Source: UKL13-2 sp038236905 (lineage in GTDB: Bacteria > Pseudomonadota > Gammaproteobacteria > Burkholderiales > Usitatibacteraceae). Taken from it: a stretch of DNA of 64,000 bases. How positions within the stretch are numbered: the first letter of the stretch is position 1; each line of letters opens with the position of its first letter. A program made the position numbers and the translations under genes. The notes beneath the pieces were generated by a model. That model was not told the DNA's origin, searched no databases, and was given only the letters and a program-made list of their open reading frames with translations. Below are positions 37,101 to 45,329 of this stretch, piece after piece. The stretch lies in contig JBBRZG010000003.1 of NCBI GenBank assembly GCA_038236905.1, positions 1 through 64,000 on the forward strand, in the 5' to 3' direction.

Positions 37101-37226
37101 TTTGCGCGCGGGCACAGTGCCCATAGTTCCATGAACATTGCAAACTCCGAGCCAACATCGGGCGCAGAGCCGTTACCTCGACCGCAAACCCAACCACATC
37201 CCCAGCCGCAAGCGGGCGAAGATTAA
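34104..37226 (+). CDS. RND efflux permease, HAE1 type
   Basis: A 1040-residue proton-driven multidrug or hydrophobic-compound pump. It starts MVLSEICIKRPVFATVISLV, the usual first helix, with AAGGAT upstream. Family features are the two 6-helix bundles, the GLVVDDAIVVMENIYRN motif with the proton-relay Asp pair and the second-half TLVGLITKHGILIVEFANQLQEQG. The protein ends in a Pro/Gln-rich tail. The partner adaptor is upstream; no TolC-type gene is present in the window. Confidence 0.95.
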   Translation: MVLSEICIKRPVFATVISLVIVLIGIISYSRLSVRELPKIDEPIVNVTTVYRGASADVIESQVTKPLEDSLSGIEGVDVMTSTSRSEQSDITVRFKLSRNPDSAAADVRDKVSRVRGRLPQAIDEPIIAKTEADAFPIIFIAFASKRHTQVEQSDYANLYIRPRLATLPGAADVRINGERKTSMRIWLDRAKLAAYKLTPADVEDAVRRQNVEIPAGRIESSQREFNVLSQTNLFTPEQFGAMIIRDASGYPVRIRDVARVEIAPASERTITRFRGDPAISLGVIRQSTANTLDLAIAVRKEIDEINKTLPEGMKLTLSYDSAVFIEESTKNVFRTVVEAIALVAIVIFIFLRNVRATLIPLVTIPISLIGTFTLLYAAGFTINILTLLAMVLAIGLVVDDAIVVMENIYRNMEKGMKPFEASLVGSREIGFAIIAMTITLAAVYAPLAFGQTRTDRLFIEFALALAGAVVVSGFIALTLSPMMCSKLLKHEPSHGRVYNAIEGFFIWQTEAYRRYLTASLNKRWIAAGIWLAFVGISIPLFMNLKSELAPIEDRGVIFGVVSAPEGSTIAYTAGYMAQMEKIYANVPEASRFFINAGNPTPDAGFSVMITKPWAERSRSTIDIANEIRPQMRAIPGINAFPLTPPALGGREKPLQFVLMTQEEYPSLARMVERLTEEASKSPTMINIDSDLRLNQPELRVAVNREKLGDLGVPVETVGRTLETMLGGRVVTRFKQAGEQYDVIVQVAPDDRNTPNDISDIFVRSKSGEMVPLSNLTSLREGVAPKNLNHFNRLRSATINAEIAPGASLGEALAAMNAAAQKTLPKVQTDLAGQSREFAEGASTLLLTFSLALAFIYLVLAAQFESFVDPFVIMLTVPLSIAGALIALWLTGNSLNVFSKIGLITLVGLITKHGILIVEFANQLQEQGRSTRDAVVEAAVLRLRPILMTTGATVLGAVPLAIATGAGAESRQQIGWVIVGGMTLGTLLTLFVVPAFYTVFARGHSAHSSMNIANSEPTSGAEPLPRPQTQPHPQPQAGED

Positions 37227-37230
37227 GCGC

Positions 37231-38196
37231 CTAGCTCGCCCAAAATACCCAGAAAGCCTGCGAGGGATTCGTCCAGACGCGCACGTTGTTGAAGCCCGCT
37301 TCTCGCAACATGGCTTCAAACTCGGCTTGCGAATATTTGTATGAGTTTTCTGAGTGAATCCGCTCACCTGCGGCAAATGTCCTCGCCACACCATCAATAT
37401 TCACCTGCTGGATTGCTAGCGATTCAAGATGCATTTCAATGCGGCCCAACGCTTCGTTGTATTGCCCCACATGCTTCCAGCGGGACTCCACGAAATCGCT
37501 GCCGATTTCCCGATTGATGTGACGCAACGCATTCAAATTAAATGCCGCCGTCACCCCGAGCGCATCCGCGTAAGCCGCGTCCAGCCTGGCCTTTTCTTTT
37601 TTTGCATCAACACCAATCAATAAGCCATTGGTCGCGTAGCGCCGCATTTGCTGCAAAAATTTGACTGCATTCACCGGCGTGAAATTACCAATACTCGAGC
37701 CGGGATAGAACAGCGTCGTGCGCCCGTCTACAAGCTCGGCGGGGAGTTCAAGCTGCTCAGAAAAATCGGTAATCAGCCCCACCATCTCGATTTCTGGAAA
37801 CTCAGAAGCCATATTGGCCAATGACGTTTCCATCGTCGGACCGGCGATATCGACCGCTAGATAGCGGGCGGGCTGCAAATGCGGTAGCCACGACATGGCC
37901 TTGCAACAGTCGCCGGCGCCCATGTCAACAAACGTGCCGCCAATACCCACAGCCTCACCAATTTCACCTCTAAAACTTTGAAATATCGCACGCTCGGTAC
38001 GGGTTGGATAATATTCATCCAGCTGACAAATGGCTGCATACAAAGCACAGCCCAGCTCGTCATAGAAATACTTTGGTTCAATTGTGGCATGAGGTGCCCG
38101 CAGCCCGGCGACCAAGCGTACCCGTTCAGCAATCTGGTCAATCGCCAGTCGATTAACGATACGGTAGGCGGGTTTGGAGTTGGTTTCTATTTTCAT
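37231..38196 (-). CDS. egtD: L-histidine N(alpha)-methyltransferase (EgtD)
   Basis: Makes hercynine from histidine with three S-adenosylmethionine, the first step to ergothioneine (and selenoneine). The 321 residues show EPKYFYDELGCALYAAICQLDEYYPTR, the SAM site VDMGAGDCCKAM, LAVDIAGPTM and the YPGSSIGNF motif. Residues near the C-terminus, ERIHSENSYKYS and FWVFWAS, are also EgtD-like. ATG chosen with AAGGTAA upstream. No egtB-like gene is visible. The 3' end lies four bases from the convergent RND gene, and the 5' end is divergent from a PhnD-type ABC transporter. Confidence 0.92.
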   Translation of the reverse strand: MKIETNSKPAYRIVNRLAIDQIAERVRLVAGLRAPHATIEPKYFYDELGCALYAAICQLDEYYPTRTERAIFQSFRGEIGEAVGIGGTFVDMGAGDCCKAMSWLPHLQPARYLAVDIAGPTMETSLANMASEFPEIEMVGLITDFSEQLELPAELVDGRTTLFYPGSSIGNFTPVNAVKFLQQMRRYATNGLLIGVDAKKEKARLDAAYADALGVTAAFNLNALRHINREIGSDFVESRWKHVGQYNEALGRIEMHLESLAIQQVNIDGVARTFAAGERIHSENSYKYSQAEFEAMLREAGFNNVRVWTNPSQAFWVFWAS

Positions 38197-38337
38197 TTTG
38201 TATAAATTACCTTGCAATCATGATGATACTTTCCTGCCAGCAAAGTATTATGGCAGCAGCTTTTGTCATTCGTACCACCACACCGTTCAGTTTTGTGTTT
38301 TGCGTCATTCTTTAATTTTAATTTCCCGGAGCTTGCC

Positions 38338-39207
38338 ATGATGATTCCCAGCCGTTCACGCACTTTAAAAATCTTGTTCGCCAGTTTTGCCGCACTCTTC
38401 GCATTTTCCGCACACGCGCAGACCACGCTTAAGGTTTCCGCCATTCCCGACGAAAATCCAACCGAGCTGCAGCGAAAATTTGCACCGCTTGGAAAATATC
38501 TGGAAAGTAAAATTGGCATGCCGGTCGAGTTCACGCCGGTCTCGGATTACGCTGCCACCGTTGAAGGTCTGGCCGCAAAGAAAATTGACATGGTGTGGTA
38601 TGGCGGCTTTACATTCGTGCAGGCTTATATAAAAACCAATAAAACCGCGATTCCGATTGTGCAGCGCGAAGAAGATGAAAAATTCCGCTCGGTTTTCATC
38701 ACCCAAACCGGCTCTGATATTAAAGCCCTTAAAGATTTGAAAGACAAAACGTTTACCTTCGGCGCGCCCTCTTCCACCTCGGGCCATTTGATGCCGCGTT
38801 CATTCTTGCTCAAGGAAGGCCTTGACCCGGACAAAACATTTAAACGTGTCGCCTTCTCTGGCGCGCATGATGCGACGGCTTTGCAAGTTGCCGGCGGCAA
38901 AGTAGACGCCGGTGCATTGAACATTTCCGTCTTTGAAAAAATGATTGCCGAGAAAAAACTCGACGATAAGCAAGTGCGCGTTTTTTATACCACCCCACCC
39001 TACTACGATTACAACTGGACGGTGCGCGGTGATCTGGATCCTGCCCTCATCAAAAAACTGACGGACGCATTTTTGGCGCTTGATCCAAAAAACCCGGCGG
39101 ACGCCGAAATCTTGAAGCTACAACGTGCCACCCGCTTTATCCCCAGCAAAGCGGCCAACTACAAAGGCATCGAAGAAGCCGCGTTATCAGCCGGCCTTCT
39201 GAAGTAA
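38338..39207 (+). CDS. PhnD-family binding protein (putative selenate/phosphonate type)
   Basis: A 289-residue periplasmic binding protein with a signal peptide (to SAHA-QTTL). It starts the mature part with LKVSAIPDENPTELQRKF, and has DMVWYGGFTFVQA, FGAPSSTSGHLMPRSFLL and FYTTPPYYDYNWTVRG. It is closest, by my recollection, to the subfamily named putative selenate ABC transporter substrate-binding protein; phosphonate or phosphite are alternatives. GGAG precedes the start, and a second ATG directly follows it. First gene of a four-gene importer. Confidence 0.88.
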   Translation: MMIPSRSRTLKILFASFAALFAFSAHAQTTLKVSAIPDENPTELQRKFAPLGKYLESKIGMPVEFTPVSDYAATVEGLAAKKIDMVWYGGFTFVQAYIKTNKTAIPIVQREEDEKFRSVFITQTGSDIKALKDLKDKTFTFGAPSSTSGHLMPRSFLLKEGLDPDKTFKRVAFSGAHDATALQVAGGKVDAGALNISVFEKMIAEKKLDDKQVRVFYTTPPYYDYNWTVRGDLDPALIKKLTDAFLALDPKNPADAEILKLQRATRFIPSKAANYKGIEEAALSAGLLK

Positions 39208-39216
39208 ATCTGCCGA

Positions 39217-39258
39217 GCCTTCCCTCGTGCGCAATGTAACGAGCACGCGCGGGAAGGC
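39217..39258 (+). other. intercistronic hairpin between binding protein and ATPase
   Basis: GCCTTCCC at 39217-39224 pairs with GGGAAGGC at 39251-39258; inside, CGTGC can pair with GCACG. There is no T-run, so it is not a simple terminator. Such hairpins often protect the upstream message and lower expression of the following genes, giving more binding protein than membrane subunits. That role is inference. Confidence 0.6.
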
Positions 39259-39328
39259 ACCCTGGCTATATTTATTCCCTGCTGACGCCATTCCCCGCGG
39301 TCTCTAATCGAAGCTTCTGGCAATTTTT

Positions 39329-40168
39329 ATGTCTGTCGTTCTCACTGATGTCACCGTGCGCCTCGGTCGCGAAGCCGAGTCGCACACTGTTCTCGACAAG
39401 GTCTCGTTGAGCTTGGGTGCAGGCGAGCAAGTCGCGATCATTGGTCCCTCCGGTGCGGGCAAGACCACGCTGTTGCACACGCTGGCGTGCGCGATCAAAC
39501 CTAGCGACGGCACGCTAACACTGAACAATGAGACGCCGTGGACGCTTTCTAACTCTGCGCTGCACAAATTGCGCCGCCAGATTTTTTTAGCGCCGCAGGC
39601 GCCACCGCTACCGCCCCGACAACGGGTCGTCAATGCGGTGCTCGCGGGGCGATTGGCGGGCATCGGCCTGCTCAATGCGTTGATGTCGCTGTATAAACCC
39701 AAAGATGCGGCACTGGCATTTGCAGCGCTGTCTCATTTCAAGCTTGAAGACAAGCTCTGGTTGCGCTGCGACCGGCTCTCCGGCGGCGAGCGTCAGCGTG
39801 TCGGACTGGCGCGCATGATGGTTTCAACCGCACCGCTGATTTTGCTGGACGAGCCGGTATCAGCGCTTGATCCGGCGCTCGGCTTGTTGGCGCTCAAAAC
39901 CATTCAGGACGAAGCGACCGCGCGGCACGCAACGCTTGCGGTCAGTCTGCATGATGTCCAGCTTGCGCGCGCCCGGTTTGCGCGTTTGATTGGATTAAAA
40001 GCAGGCCGTATTCATTTTGATTTGCCCGCCAGCGCCGTCGATGAAGCAACGCTTGCTGATTTGTATGGTTCAGAATTTGAGGAGGCGGCCGGCATGATGC
40101 GTCCACAATCAGCAACGGCTGAATTGGCGGCGGTGGTAGCCGCACCTGCCGCCGCTCGTTGTTTCTAA
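39329..40168 (+). CDS. ABC transporter ATP-binding protein, PhnC type
   Basis: A 279-residue ATPase of the oxyanion/phosphonate importer encoded here. Walker A is GPSGAGKTTLL (about 47-57), the Q-loop lies in FLAPQAPPLPPRQR, the signature is LSGGERQRVGLARMM and Walker B is LILLDEPVSALDP, with H-loop SLHD. It starts with ATG 121 bases after the binding protein gene, past a hairpin. Its stop overlaps the next start. Confidence 0.92.
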   Translation: MSVVLTDVTVRLGREAESHTVLDKVSLSLGAGEQVAIIGPSGAGKTTLLHTLACAIKPSDGTLTLNNETPWTLSNSALHKLRRQIFLAPQAPPLPPRQRVVNAVLAGRLAGIGLLNALMSLYKPKDAALAFAALSHFKLEDKLWLRCDRLSGGERQRVGLARMMVSTAPLILLDEPVSALDPALGLLALKTIQDEATARHATLAVSLHDVQLARARFARLIGLKAGRIHFDLPASAVDEATLADLYGSEFEEAAGMMRPQSATAELAAVVAAPAAARCF

Positions 40169-40998
40169 TGGAGGTAAATGTAAAAGCGATGCCCGACCCG
40201 GCTTGGCATGAGCGGCTGTTTTCAACATGGCTGCTGATAGCGGTCATTCTTGCCAGCCTTTACGTCACCGAATTCAAACCGTGGGCGTTGGTCGACGAAA
40301 CCAGCCTCCGTGCGACGCGGCAATTTCTTTCATCGTTTTTTCCGCCTGCACACGATGCGGAATTTATGAAATTGATCATGGTCTCCACCTGGCAAACTAT
40401 CGCCGTCGCGACTGCCGGTGTGACGATCGCGCTGATCTTCGCGGTTCCGCTGGCATTGATCGCCACCCGCACATTGTCTGTTTCGCGCATCGGCACATCG
40501 CGCGTGGCACGCATTCCCAGCCTCATTCGCAATGCCACGCGCGGGGTGTTGATCGTGCTGCGCAGCATTCCAGAGTTGGTGTGGGGATTGCTATTTGTGC
40601 GCGCAATTGGTCTGGGCGATACCGCTGGCGTGCTGGCTATTGCGCTCACGTATTGCGGCATGATGGGCAAAGTATTTTTAGAAATTATGGAATCGCAGGA
40701 TGTCCGATCCGCCAATGCCCTGCTGATTAATGGCGCATCGCGCGGCCAGACGTTTTTGTACGCGACGCTCCCCGGCTGCCTGCCCGAAATGGTGTCCTAC
40801 ACGGTGTTCCGCTGGGAGTGCGCAATTCGATCATCGGTGATTTTAGGATTCGTGGGTGCCGGCGGCCTAGGGCAACAAATGGATCTTTCCATGCGGATGC
40901 TGGCGGGCGGACAAGTGGCGACCATGCTGATCGCGTTTGTGGCGCTGGTGTGGGTCGCTGATGTGGTAAGCAAACAATTGCGCGCATTGCTGGACTAA
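40168..40998 (+). CDS. ABC transporter permease, PhnE type (first)
   Basis: A 276-residue membrane protein with about six helices. The ATG overlaps the ATPase stop (TAATG); a second in-frame ATG at 40189 has GGAGG upstream, at long spacing, and may be the true start. The EAA-type loop is ALLINGASRGQTFLYATLPGCLPEM and the following FRWECAIRSSVILGFVGAGGLGQQM is the PhnE signature. The second permease starts after two bases. Confidence 0.92.
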   Translation: MEVNVKAMPDPAWHERLFSTWLLIAVILASLYVTEFKPWALVDETSLRATRQFLSSFFPPAHDAEFMKLIMVSTWQTIAVATAGVTIALIFAVPLALIATRTLSVSRIGTSRVARIPSLIRNATRGVLIVLRSIPELVWGLLFVRAIGLGDTAGVLAIALTYCGMMGKVFLEIMESQDVRSANALLINGASRGQTFLYATLPGCLPEMVSYTVFRWECAIRSSVILGFVGAGGLGQQMDLSMRMLAGGQVATMLIAFVALVWVADVVSKQLRALLD

Positions 40999-41000
40999 AC

Positions 41001-41825
41001 ATGAACAACATCCTTGACACGGCCTCCACGCCGCCGCCGATCCCGCCGATTATGCCAACAGCACCGCCGCGTAGAGCGGGCTGGGTTTTTATCGCCATTG
41101 CGGCTTTGATCATCACCTCATTCGCCACGCTGCGTGGCAATTGGAGCGGGCTGTTCTCGATGGAATCCGCATCGAAAATGCTGGAATTGTTCACCAGCTT
41201 TTTTCCACTGGAAACAGATCCACGATTCCTGAAAAAAGTTGCTTGGGCCACGGTTGAAACGGTTGCGATTTCCTTTCTCGGCACGCTGCTGGCATTACTC
41301 TTCGCCATCGTCATTGCGATACCCGCGGCGGGGATGAACGGCAACGCGATACGCCGCATCGCGCGCGGACTGCTCAATTTTCTGCGCGCCGTGCCTGAGC
41401 TGGTGTGGGCCAGCATGCTCGTGATTGCTGCCGGGCTCGGCCCGTTTCCCGGCACCCTTGCCCTGGCATTCCACACTGCAGGCGTACTTGGCCGATTGAT
41501 CGCTGATGCGCTCGAAAACACGCCGTCTGAACCCTATGCGGCGCTTCGTCGTAACGGTGCCGGTGCCGTCGCGGCATTTGCCTATGGCACGCTGCCGGTG
41601 GTGTTGCCGCAAATTGCGAGCTATACGCTTTATCGATGGGAAAACAACATTCGCGCCGCCGCCGTACTCGGCGTGATCGGCGCGGGCGGCCTCGGTCAAC
41701 TACTTTATTACCATCTTAGTTTGCTGCAATACCGCGATACCGGTACGGTTCTCCTCGCGATGATTTTGCTGGTGGCGGTTGTCGATACGGTGTCAGCAAA
41801 ACTAAATTCGCGGATGGCCACGTAA
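41001..41825 (+). CDS. ABC transporter permease, PhnE type (second)
   Basis: A 274-residue permease similar to the preceding gene. It has the EAA-type loop YAALRRNGAGAVAAFAYGTLPVVLPQIASYTLYRWENNIRAAA, split here for clarity into the loop ending LPQI and the helix starting YTLYRWE, and VLGVIGAGGLGQ. A short cytoplasmic Pro-rich N-terminus precedes the first helix. Together with its neighbour it forms a heterodimeric membrane part. Confidence 0.92.
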   Translation: MNNILDTASTPPPIPPIMPTAPPRRAGWVFIAIAALIITSFATLRGNWSGLFSMESASKMLELFTSFFPLETDPRFLKKVAWATVETVAISFLGTLLALLFAIVIAIPAAGMNGNAIRRIARGLLNFLRAVPELVWASMLVIAAGLGPFPGTLALAFHTAGVLGRLIADALENTPSEPYAALRRNGAGAVAAFAYGTLPVVLPQIASYTLYRWENNIRAAAVLGVIGAGGLGQLLYYHLSLLQYRDTGTVLLAMILLVAVVDTVSAKLNSRMAT

Positions 41826-41948
41826 GCTTAGAATCCTCAATCAGCTCGGCAAACAAAAATCGAAACCCTAGGATTGACGGGCGTCACCAACCATAAATAA
41901 CTGGTGAAAGCCGTGCTTATTAGGGTTTTCGATCTTTTCCGTTGTCGC

Positions 41949-41954
41949 TATAAT
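41949..41954 (+). promoter_or_regulatory. candidate -10 element of the aminotransferase gene
   Basis: A perfect TATAAT 44 bases before the ATG. The -35 position at the usual spacing (TTTTCG) is poor, so the assignment is tentative. Confidence 0.35.
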
Positions 41955-41997
41955 CATCAGGCACCGCATTAACGCCGGTTGACCCCAAGGAACTGTC

Positions 41998-43221
41998 ATG
42001 TCTTTTCTCGCCACCCGCCTCGCCCGTATCAAGCCTTCCGCCACTATCGCGATTTCTGCAAAAGCTGCTGCCATGAAGGCGGCCGGTAAAAGCGTGATTG
42101 CGCTCTCGTTTGGTGAGCCGGATTTTGATACGCCGGATAATATTAAAGAGGCGGCGATTGCAGCGATCAAGAGCGGCGATACCAAATACACGGCGGTTGA
42201 TGGCACGATAAAATTGAAAGAAGCGATTGTCGCGAAATTTAAGCGCGAGAACGGCCTCACGTATACGACCAAACAAATTACGGTCGGCACTGGCGGCAAA
42301 CAAGTTTTGTATAACGCGTTTATGGCGACACTTTCGGCGGGCGACGAAGTGGTGATCCCCGCGCCGTACTGGGTGTCGTATCCGGAAATGGTGTTGCTGG
42401 CCGAAGGCACACCGGTGATTGTGCCGTGTACACAGGAAACCGGTTTTAAACTGAAGGCGAGCGACTTGGAAGCCGCGATCACCCCGCGTACCAAGTGGGT
42501 ATTGCTGAACTCACCCTCGAACCCGTCCGGTGCCGCGTATACACGGGCCGAGTTGAAAGCCATCACCGATGTGTTGGTAAAGAATCCGCATGTGTGGGTG
42601 CTAACTGATGACATGTATGAACATCTTGTCTACGACGCGTTTGAATTCACCACGCCCGCGCAAATCGAGCCGAGCTTGTATGACCGCACGCTGACCATGA
42701 ACGGCGTCTCAAAAGCGTATTGCATGACCGGCTGGCGTATCGGCTATGCGGGCGGCCCGGAAGCGCTGATCAAGGCAATGGGGGACGTGCAATCGCAATC
42801 GACATCCAACCCTTCCTCGATTGGCCAGGCGGCAGCCGTCGAAGCGTTAAACGGTACGCAAGATTTTATTCCCGCGCACAACGAGATTTTCAAATCACGC
42901 CGCGATTTGGTGGTGAAAATGTTAAACGCTGCGCCGGGATTAAATTGCCACACACCCGAAGGCGCGTTCTATGTTTATCCGAGCTGCGCAGGGTTGATTG
43001 GTGCCAAAACGCCGAGCGGGGCAATTTTGAAAAACGATGAAGATGTCGCCGGATACTTGCTCGAATCGCAAGGCGTGGCGATTGTGCATGGCGCAGCATT
43101 TGGGCTTTCGCCACACTTTCGTGTTTCGTATGCAGCCTCGACCGAGTTATTGGTCGAGGCTTGCTCGCGAATTCAAAAAGCGTGTACTGCGCTCACCTTA
43201 AAAGAAGCTCTGGCCGCATAA
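41998..43221 (+). CDS. pyridoxal-phosphate aminotransferase, aspartate type
   Basis: A 407-residue class I aminotransferase. The PLP lysine is K239 in NGVSKAYCMTGWRIGYAGG. Other family features are FGEPDFDTPDNI, the PAPYWVSYPEM segment, NSPSNPSGAAYTRAEL with the Asn that contacts PLP, and a C-terminal Arg in HFRVSYAAS for the substrate carboxylate. It is closest to the bacterial aspartate (and prephenate) transaminases of subgroup I-gamma. AAGGAAC before the ATG is the ribosome site; a terminator follows. Confidence 0.92.
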   Translation: MSFLATRLARIKPSATIAISAKAAAMKAAGKSVIALSFGEPDFDTPDNIKEAAIAAIKSGDTKYTAVDGTIKLKEAIVAKFKRENGLTYTTKQITVGTGGKQVLYNAFMATLSAGDEVVIPAPYWVSYPEMVLLAEGTPVIVPCTQETGFKLKASDLEAAITPRTKWVLLNSPSNPSGAAYTRAELKAITDVLVKNPHVWVLTDDMYEHLVYDAFEFTTPAQIEPSLYDRTLTMNGVSKAYCMTGWRIGYAGGPEALIKAMGDVQSQSTSNPSSIGQAAAVEALNGTQDFIPAHNEIFKSRRDLVVKMLNAAPGLNCHTPEGAFYVYPSCAGLIGAKTPSGAILKNDEDVAGYLLESQGVAIVHGAAFGLSPHFRVSYAASTELLVEACSRIQKACTALTLKEALAA

Positions 43222-43246
43222 AACTTTTTGCAGGTCGTCGCAAAAT

Positions 43247-43272
43247 AAAAAGCCCGCACTGCGGGCTTTTTT
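43247..43272 (+). terminator. intrinsic terminator of the aminotransferase gene
   Basis: AAAAGCCCGCA is followed after a short loop by TGCGGGCTTTTTT. The stem and T-run lie 25 bases after the stop codon; the A-run on the other side could also serve the opposite strand. Confidence 0.9.
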
Positions 43273-43412
43273 CCGTTCGGCCTCATGAACGCTAGGAGCG
43301 AAGCCTACCAGCTGTCATCCCACTGTCACCGACACAGTCTATAACACGCGTGCGGACACTCAGACCGCAATATCGACATTAAGCGGGCTAATCGGCCTAG
43401 AGGCCTACCAAA

Positions 43413-43889
43413 ATGGATTTAATACTTTGGCGTCACGCCGAGGCGCATTCAGGTCAAGACGATAGCGAGGGTAACGGGGACCGACCTTTGACCGCTAAAG
43501 GCAAACGTCAAGCGGCGACGATGGCGAAGTGGCTTGAAAAACATTTGCCGGATTCCGCGCGCGTATTGGTTAGCCCGGCCATGCGGGCAGTAGATACGGC
43601 GCGTGCGCTGGATCGTAAATTTAAAATCGTAGCGAGCCTGGCCCCGGGTGCCGAGGCTGCGAGTCTGTTGATCGCCGCCGATTGGCCTGAAAGTAGGCAG
43701 CCCGTATTGATCGTGGCACACCAACCTACCATCGGACACTTGGCTTCTTTTTTGCTATTCGGGGCGGAGCAGGATATGAGCATCCGCAAAGGTTCAGTCT
43801 GGTGGTTCACGAATCGTTCGCGTGAAGTGGATAAATCGCGAGATCATGAAGTGATGCTGCGAACCGCCGTTTGTCCGGACTATTTGTAG
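43413..43889 (+). CDS. sixA: phosphohistidine phosphatase SixA
   Basis: A 158-residue cytoplasmic phosphatase of the histidine phosphatase superfamily that dephosphorylates phosphohistidine on proteins. The N-terminus MDLILWRHAEAH has R7 and H8, followed by DRPLTAKGKRQA and LVSPAMRAVDTA, and a second His in LIVAHQPTIGHLA. The length is typical of SixA. Stand-alone gene. Confidence 0.9.
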   Translation: MDLILWRHAEAHSGQDDSEGNGDRPLTAKGKRQAATMAKWLEKHLPDSARVLVSPAMRAVDTARALDRKFKIVASLAPGAEAASLLIAADWPESRQPVLIVAHQPTIGHLASFLLFGAEQDMSIRKGSVWWFTNRSREVDKSRDHEVMLRTAVCPDYL

Positions 43890-43947
43890 CGTCAATACTG
43901 TCAATACCCGCTACTTGCTGACGTGCACGTCGGCTAAATCAACCGAG

Positions 43948-44994
43948 CTAGGATGACCTAGCAATGGCGGGCTCAGGCGCGGACAGCGGCACATTCCGAC
44001 CGCCTAGCGCGACACTGTTCCTGCCGCGTTCTTTCGATGCCAACTTGGCGGGCAAACCCGGCACGCAGATCGGCGCGCACTCGTGCCAATAAACGAGCTT
44101 TAATTCACCGTCCATCGTCTCAACCAACGCCGACAAGCTCTCGACCCAATCACCGTCGTTGCAATAGGTGACACCGTTAATCTCGCGGATTTCGGGATGG
44201 TGAATATGTCCGCAAACGATGCCATCAAAATCACGCGTCTTGGCCTCACGTGCCAGCGCCACTTCAAAAGACGTAATGTAACTCACCGCGTTTTTGACTT
44301 TTTGTTTCAGATACTGCGATAGCGACCAGTAAGGCAGACCCGCGTGACGACGCGCCCAGTTGAACCACTGATTCACTTTAAGCATTACGGTGTAAGCCTG
44401 ATCGCCCAGATACGCCAACCACTTTGCGCATTGGATGACACCGTCAAATCGATCACCGTGCAACACCAGCAAGCGCTTGCCGCGCTCGGTAATGTGCACC
44501 ACCTCGTCCTCAATCACGATCCCGCCGAATGCGAGCCCTAAAAAATGGCGTGCGGCTTCATCATGATTGCCCGCAATGTATGTGACAAAAGTGCCTTTGC
44601 GCGATTTGCGCAGAATTTTTTGCACCACATCGTTATGGGATTGATGCCAGAACCAGCGTCGTCGCAGCGCCCAGCCGTCAATAATATCGCCGACCAAATA
44701 AAGGTAGGTCGATTCGGTATGCTTTAAAAAATCAAGTAGCTTTTCGGCTTGGCAACCAGGCGTGCCCAGATGCAGATCCGAGATCCAGATTGCACGATAG
44801 CGCGCATCCCAGCCATGCGGAGACGTTGTTGAACAGGCGTCCGCGTGGTCGGGCGCATCTGTCGGCTGTTCGGACTCTGCTAGCTTCTCGGGCGGCTTTG
44901 GCACCTGATCTGGCGAAACGTCAAACACTGTTTTCCTCCGCGTTGTTGTGCACACTAAGTTCGACACAAGATAGTGGGGCCGCGGGTCGGTCAT
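43948..44994 (-). CDS. metallophosphoesterase, LpxH-like (UDP-2,3-diacylglucosamine diphosphatase family)
   Basis: A 348-residue calcineurin-like phosphoesterase. The metal motifs are ISDLHLGTPG, YLVGDIIDGW, YIAGNHDE, VLHGDRFD and CGHIHHPE, in the order of the UDP-2,3-diacylglucosamine diphosphatase family. An N-terminal extension of about 60 Pro- and acidic-rich residues and a C-terminal Pro-rich tail flank the domain. Whether it acts in lipid A synthesis or on another phospholipid-linked substrate is not clear. Confidence 0.85.
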   Translation of the reverse strand: MTDPRPHYLVSNLVCTTTRRKTVFDVSPDQVPKPPEKLAESEQPTDAPDHADACSTTSPHGWDARYRAIWISDLHLGTPGCQAEKLLDFLKHTESTYLYLVGDIIDGWALRRRWFWHQSHNDVVQKILRKSRKGTFVTYIAGNHDEAARHFLGLAFGGIVIEDEVVHITERGKRLLVLHGDRFDGVIQCAKWLAYLGDQAYTVMLKVNQWFNWARRHAGLPYWSLSQYLKQKVKNAVSYITSFEVALAREAKTRDFDGIVCGHIHHPEIREINGVTYCNDGDWVESLSALVETMDGELKLVYWHECAPICVPGLPAKLASKERGRNSVALGGRNVPLSAPEPAIARSS

Positions 44995-45329
44995 GTGACG
45001 GCTAGATGAACATTTGGTGACAGCGGCACCGGGTGGTATGGATTACGCGGTATTCTTCCGGCAGTTTGTTGTCAGCACGCGCCTGCAGCATTCATAGATA
45101 TCTGCGGAGGGAGATAGGGAGTGGGAGAGGGGACAGTATCAGTTTCACGTCCACTTGCGCCACTTTCGCATCGCAGAACGATTTAACGAAATTTAACAAA
45201 GAATAGGCTGCAGTTACTTGTGCCGGCTACGTGTCCTCGTCCAACATGGCGCAACTCAAGAAGACAAGCATCACCAACAATTAAATCGAATACAAATATA
45301 ACAACGATCGCCACAACCCAGGGAAACCC
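44995..45329. other. 335-base gap
   Basis: Divergent region between the phosphoesterase and an orphan binding-protein gene. It contains no convincing frame. It has a purine-rich stretch (GGAGGGAGATAGGGAGTGGGAG) near 45105-45130 and AT-rich sequence before the binding-protein gene. Promoters for both genes are expected here but no clear -35/-10 pair was assigned. Confidence 0.4.

Noticed and set aside
38338..41825. Phosphonate importer phnCDE as a firm name
   Set aside because: No C-P lyase or phosphonatase genes are near and the binding protein looks more like the putative selenate subgroup; the substrate was left open.
45105..45135. Purine-rich tract as a possible regulatory repeat
   Set aside because: It is a short, irregular run of G and A with no repeat unit or symmetry.
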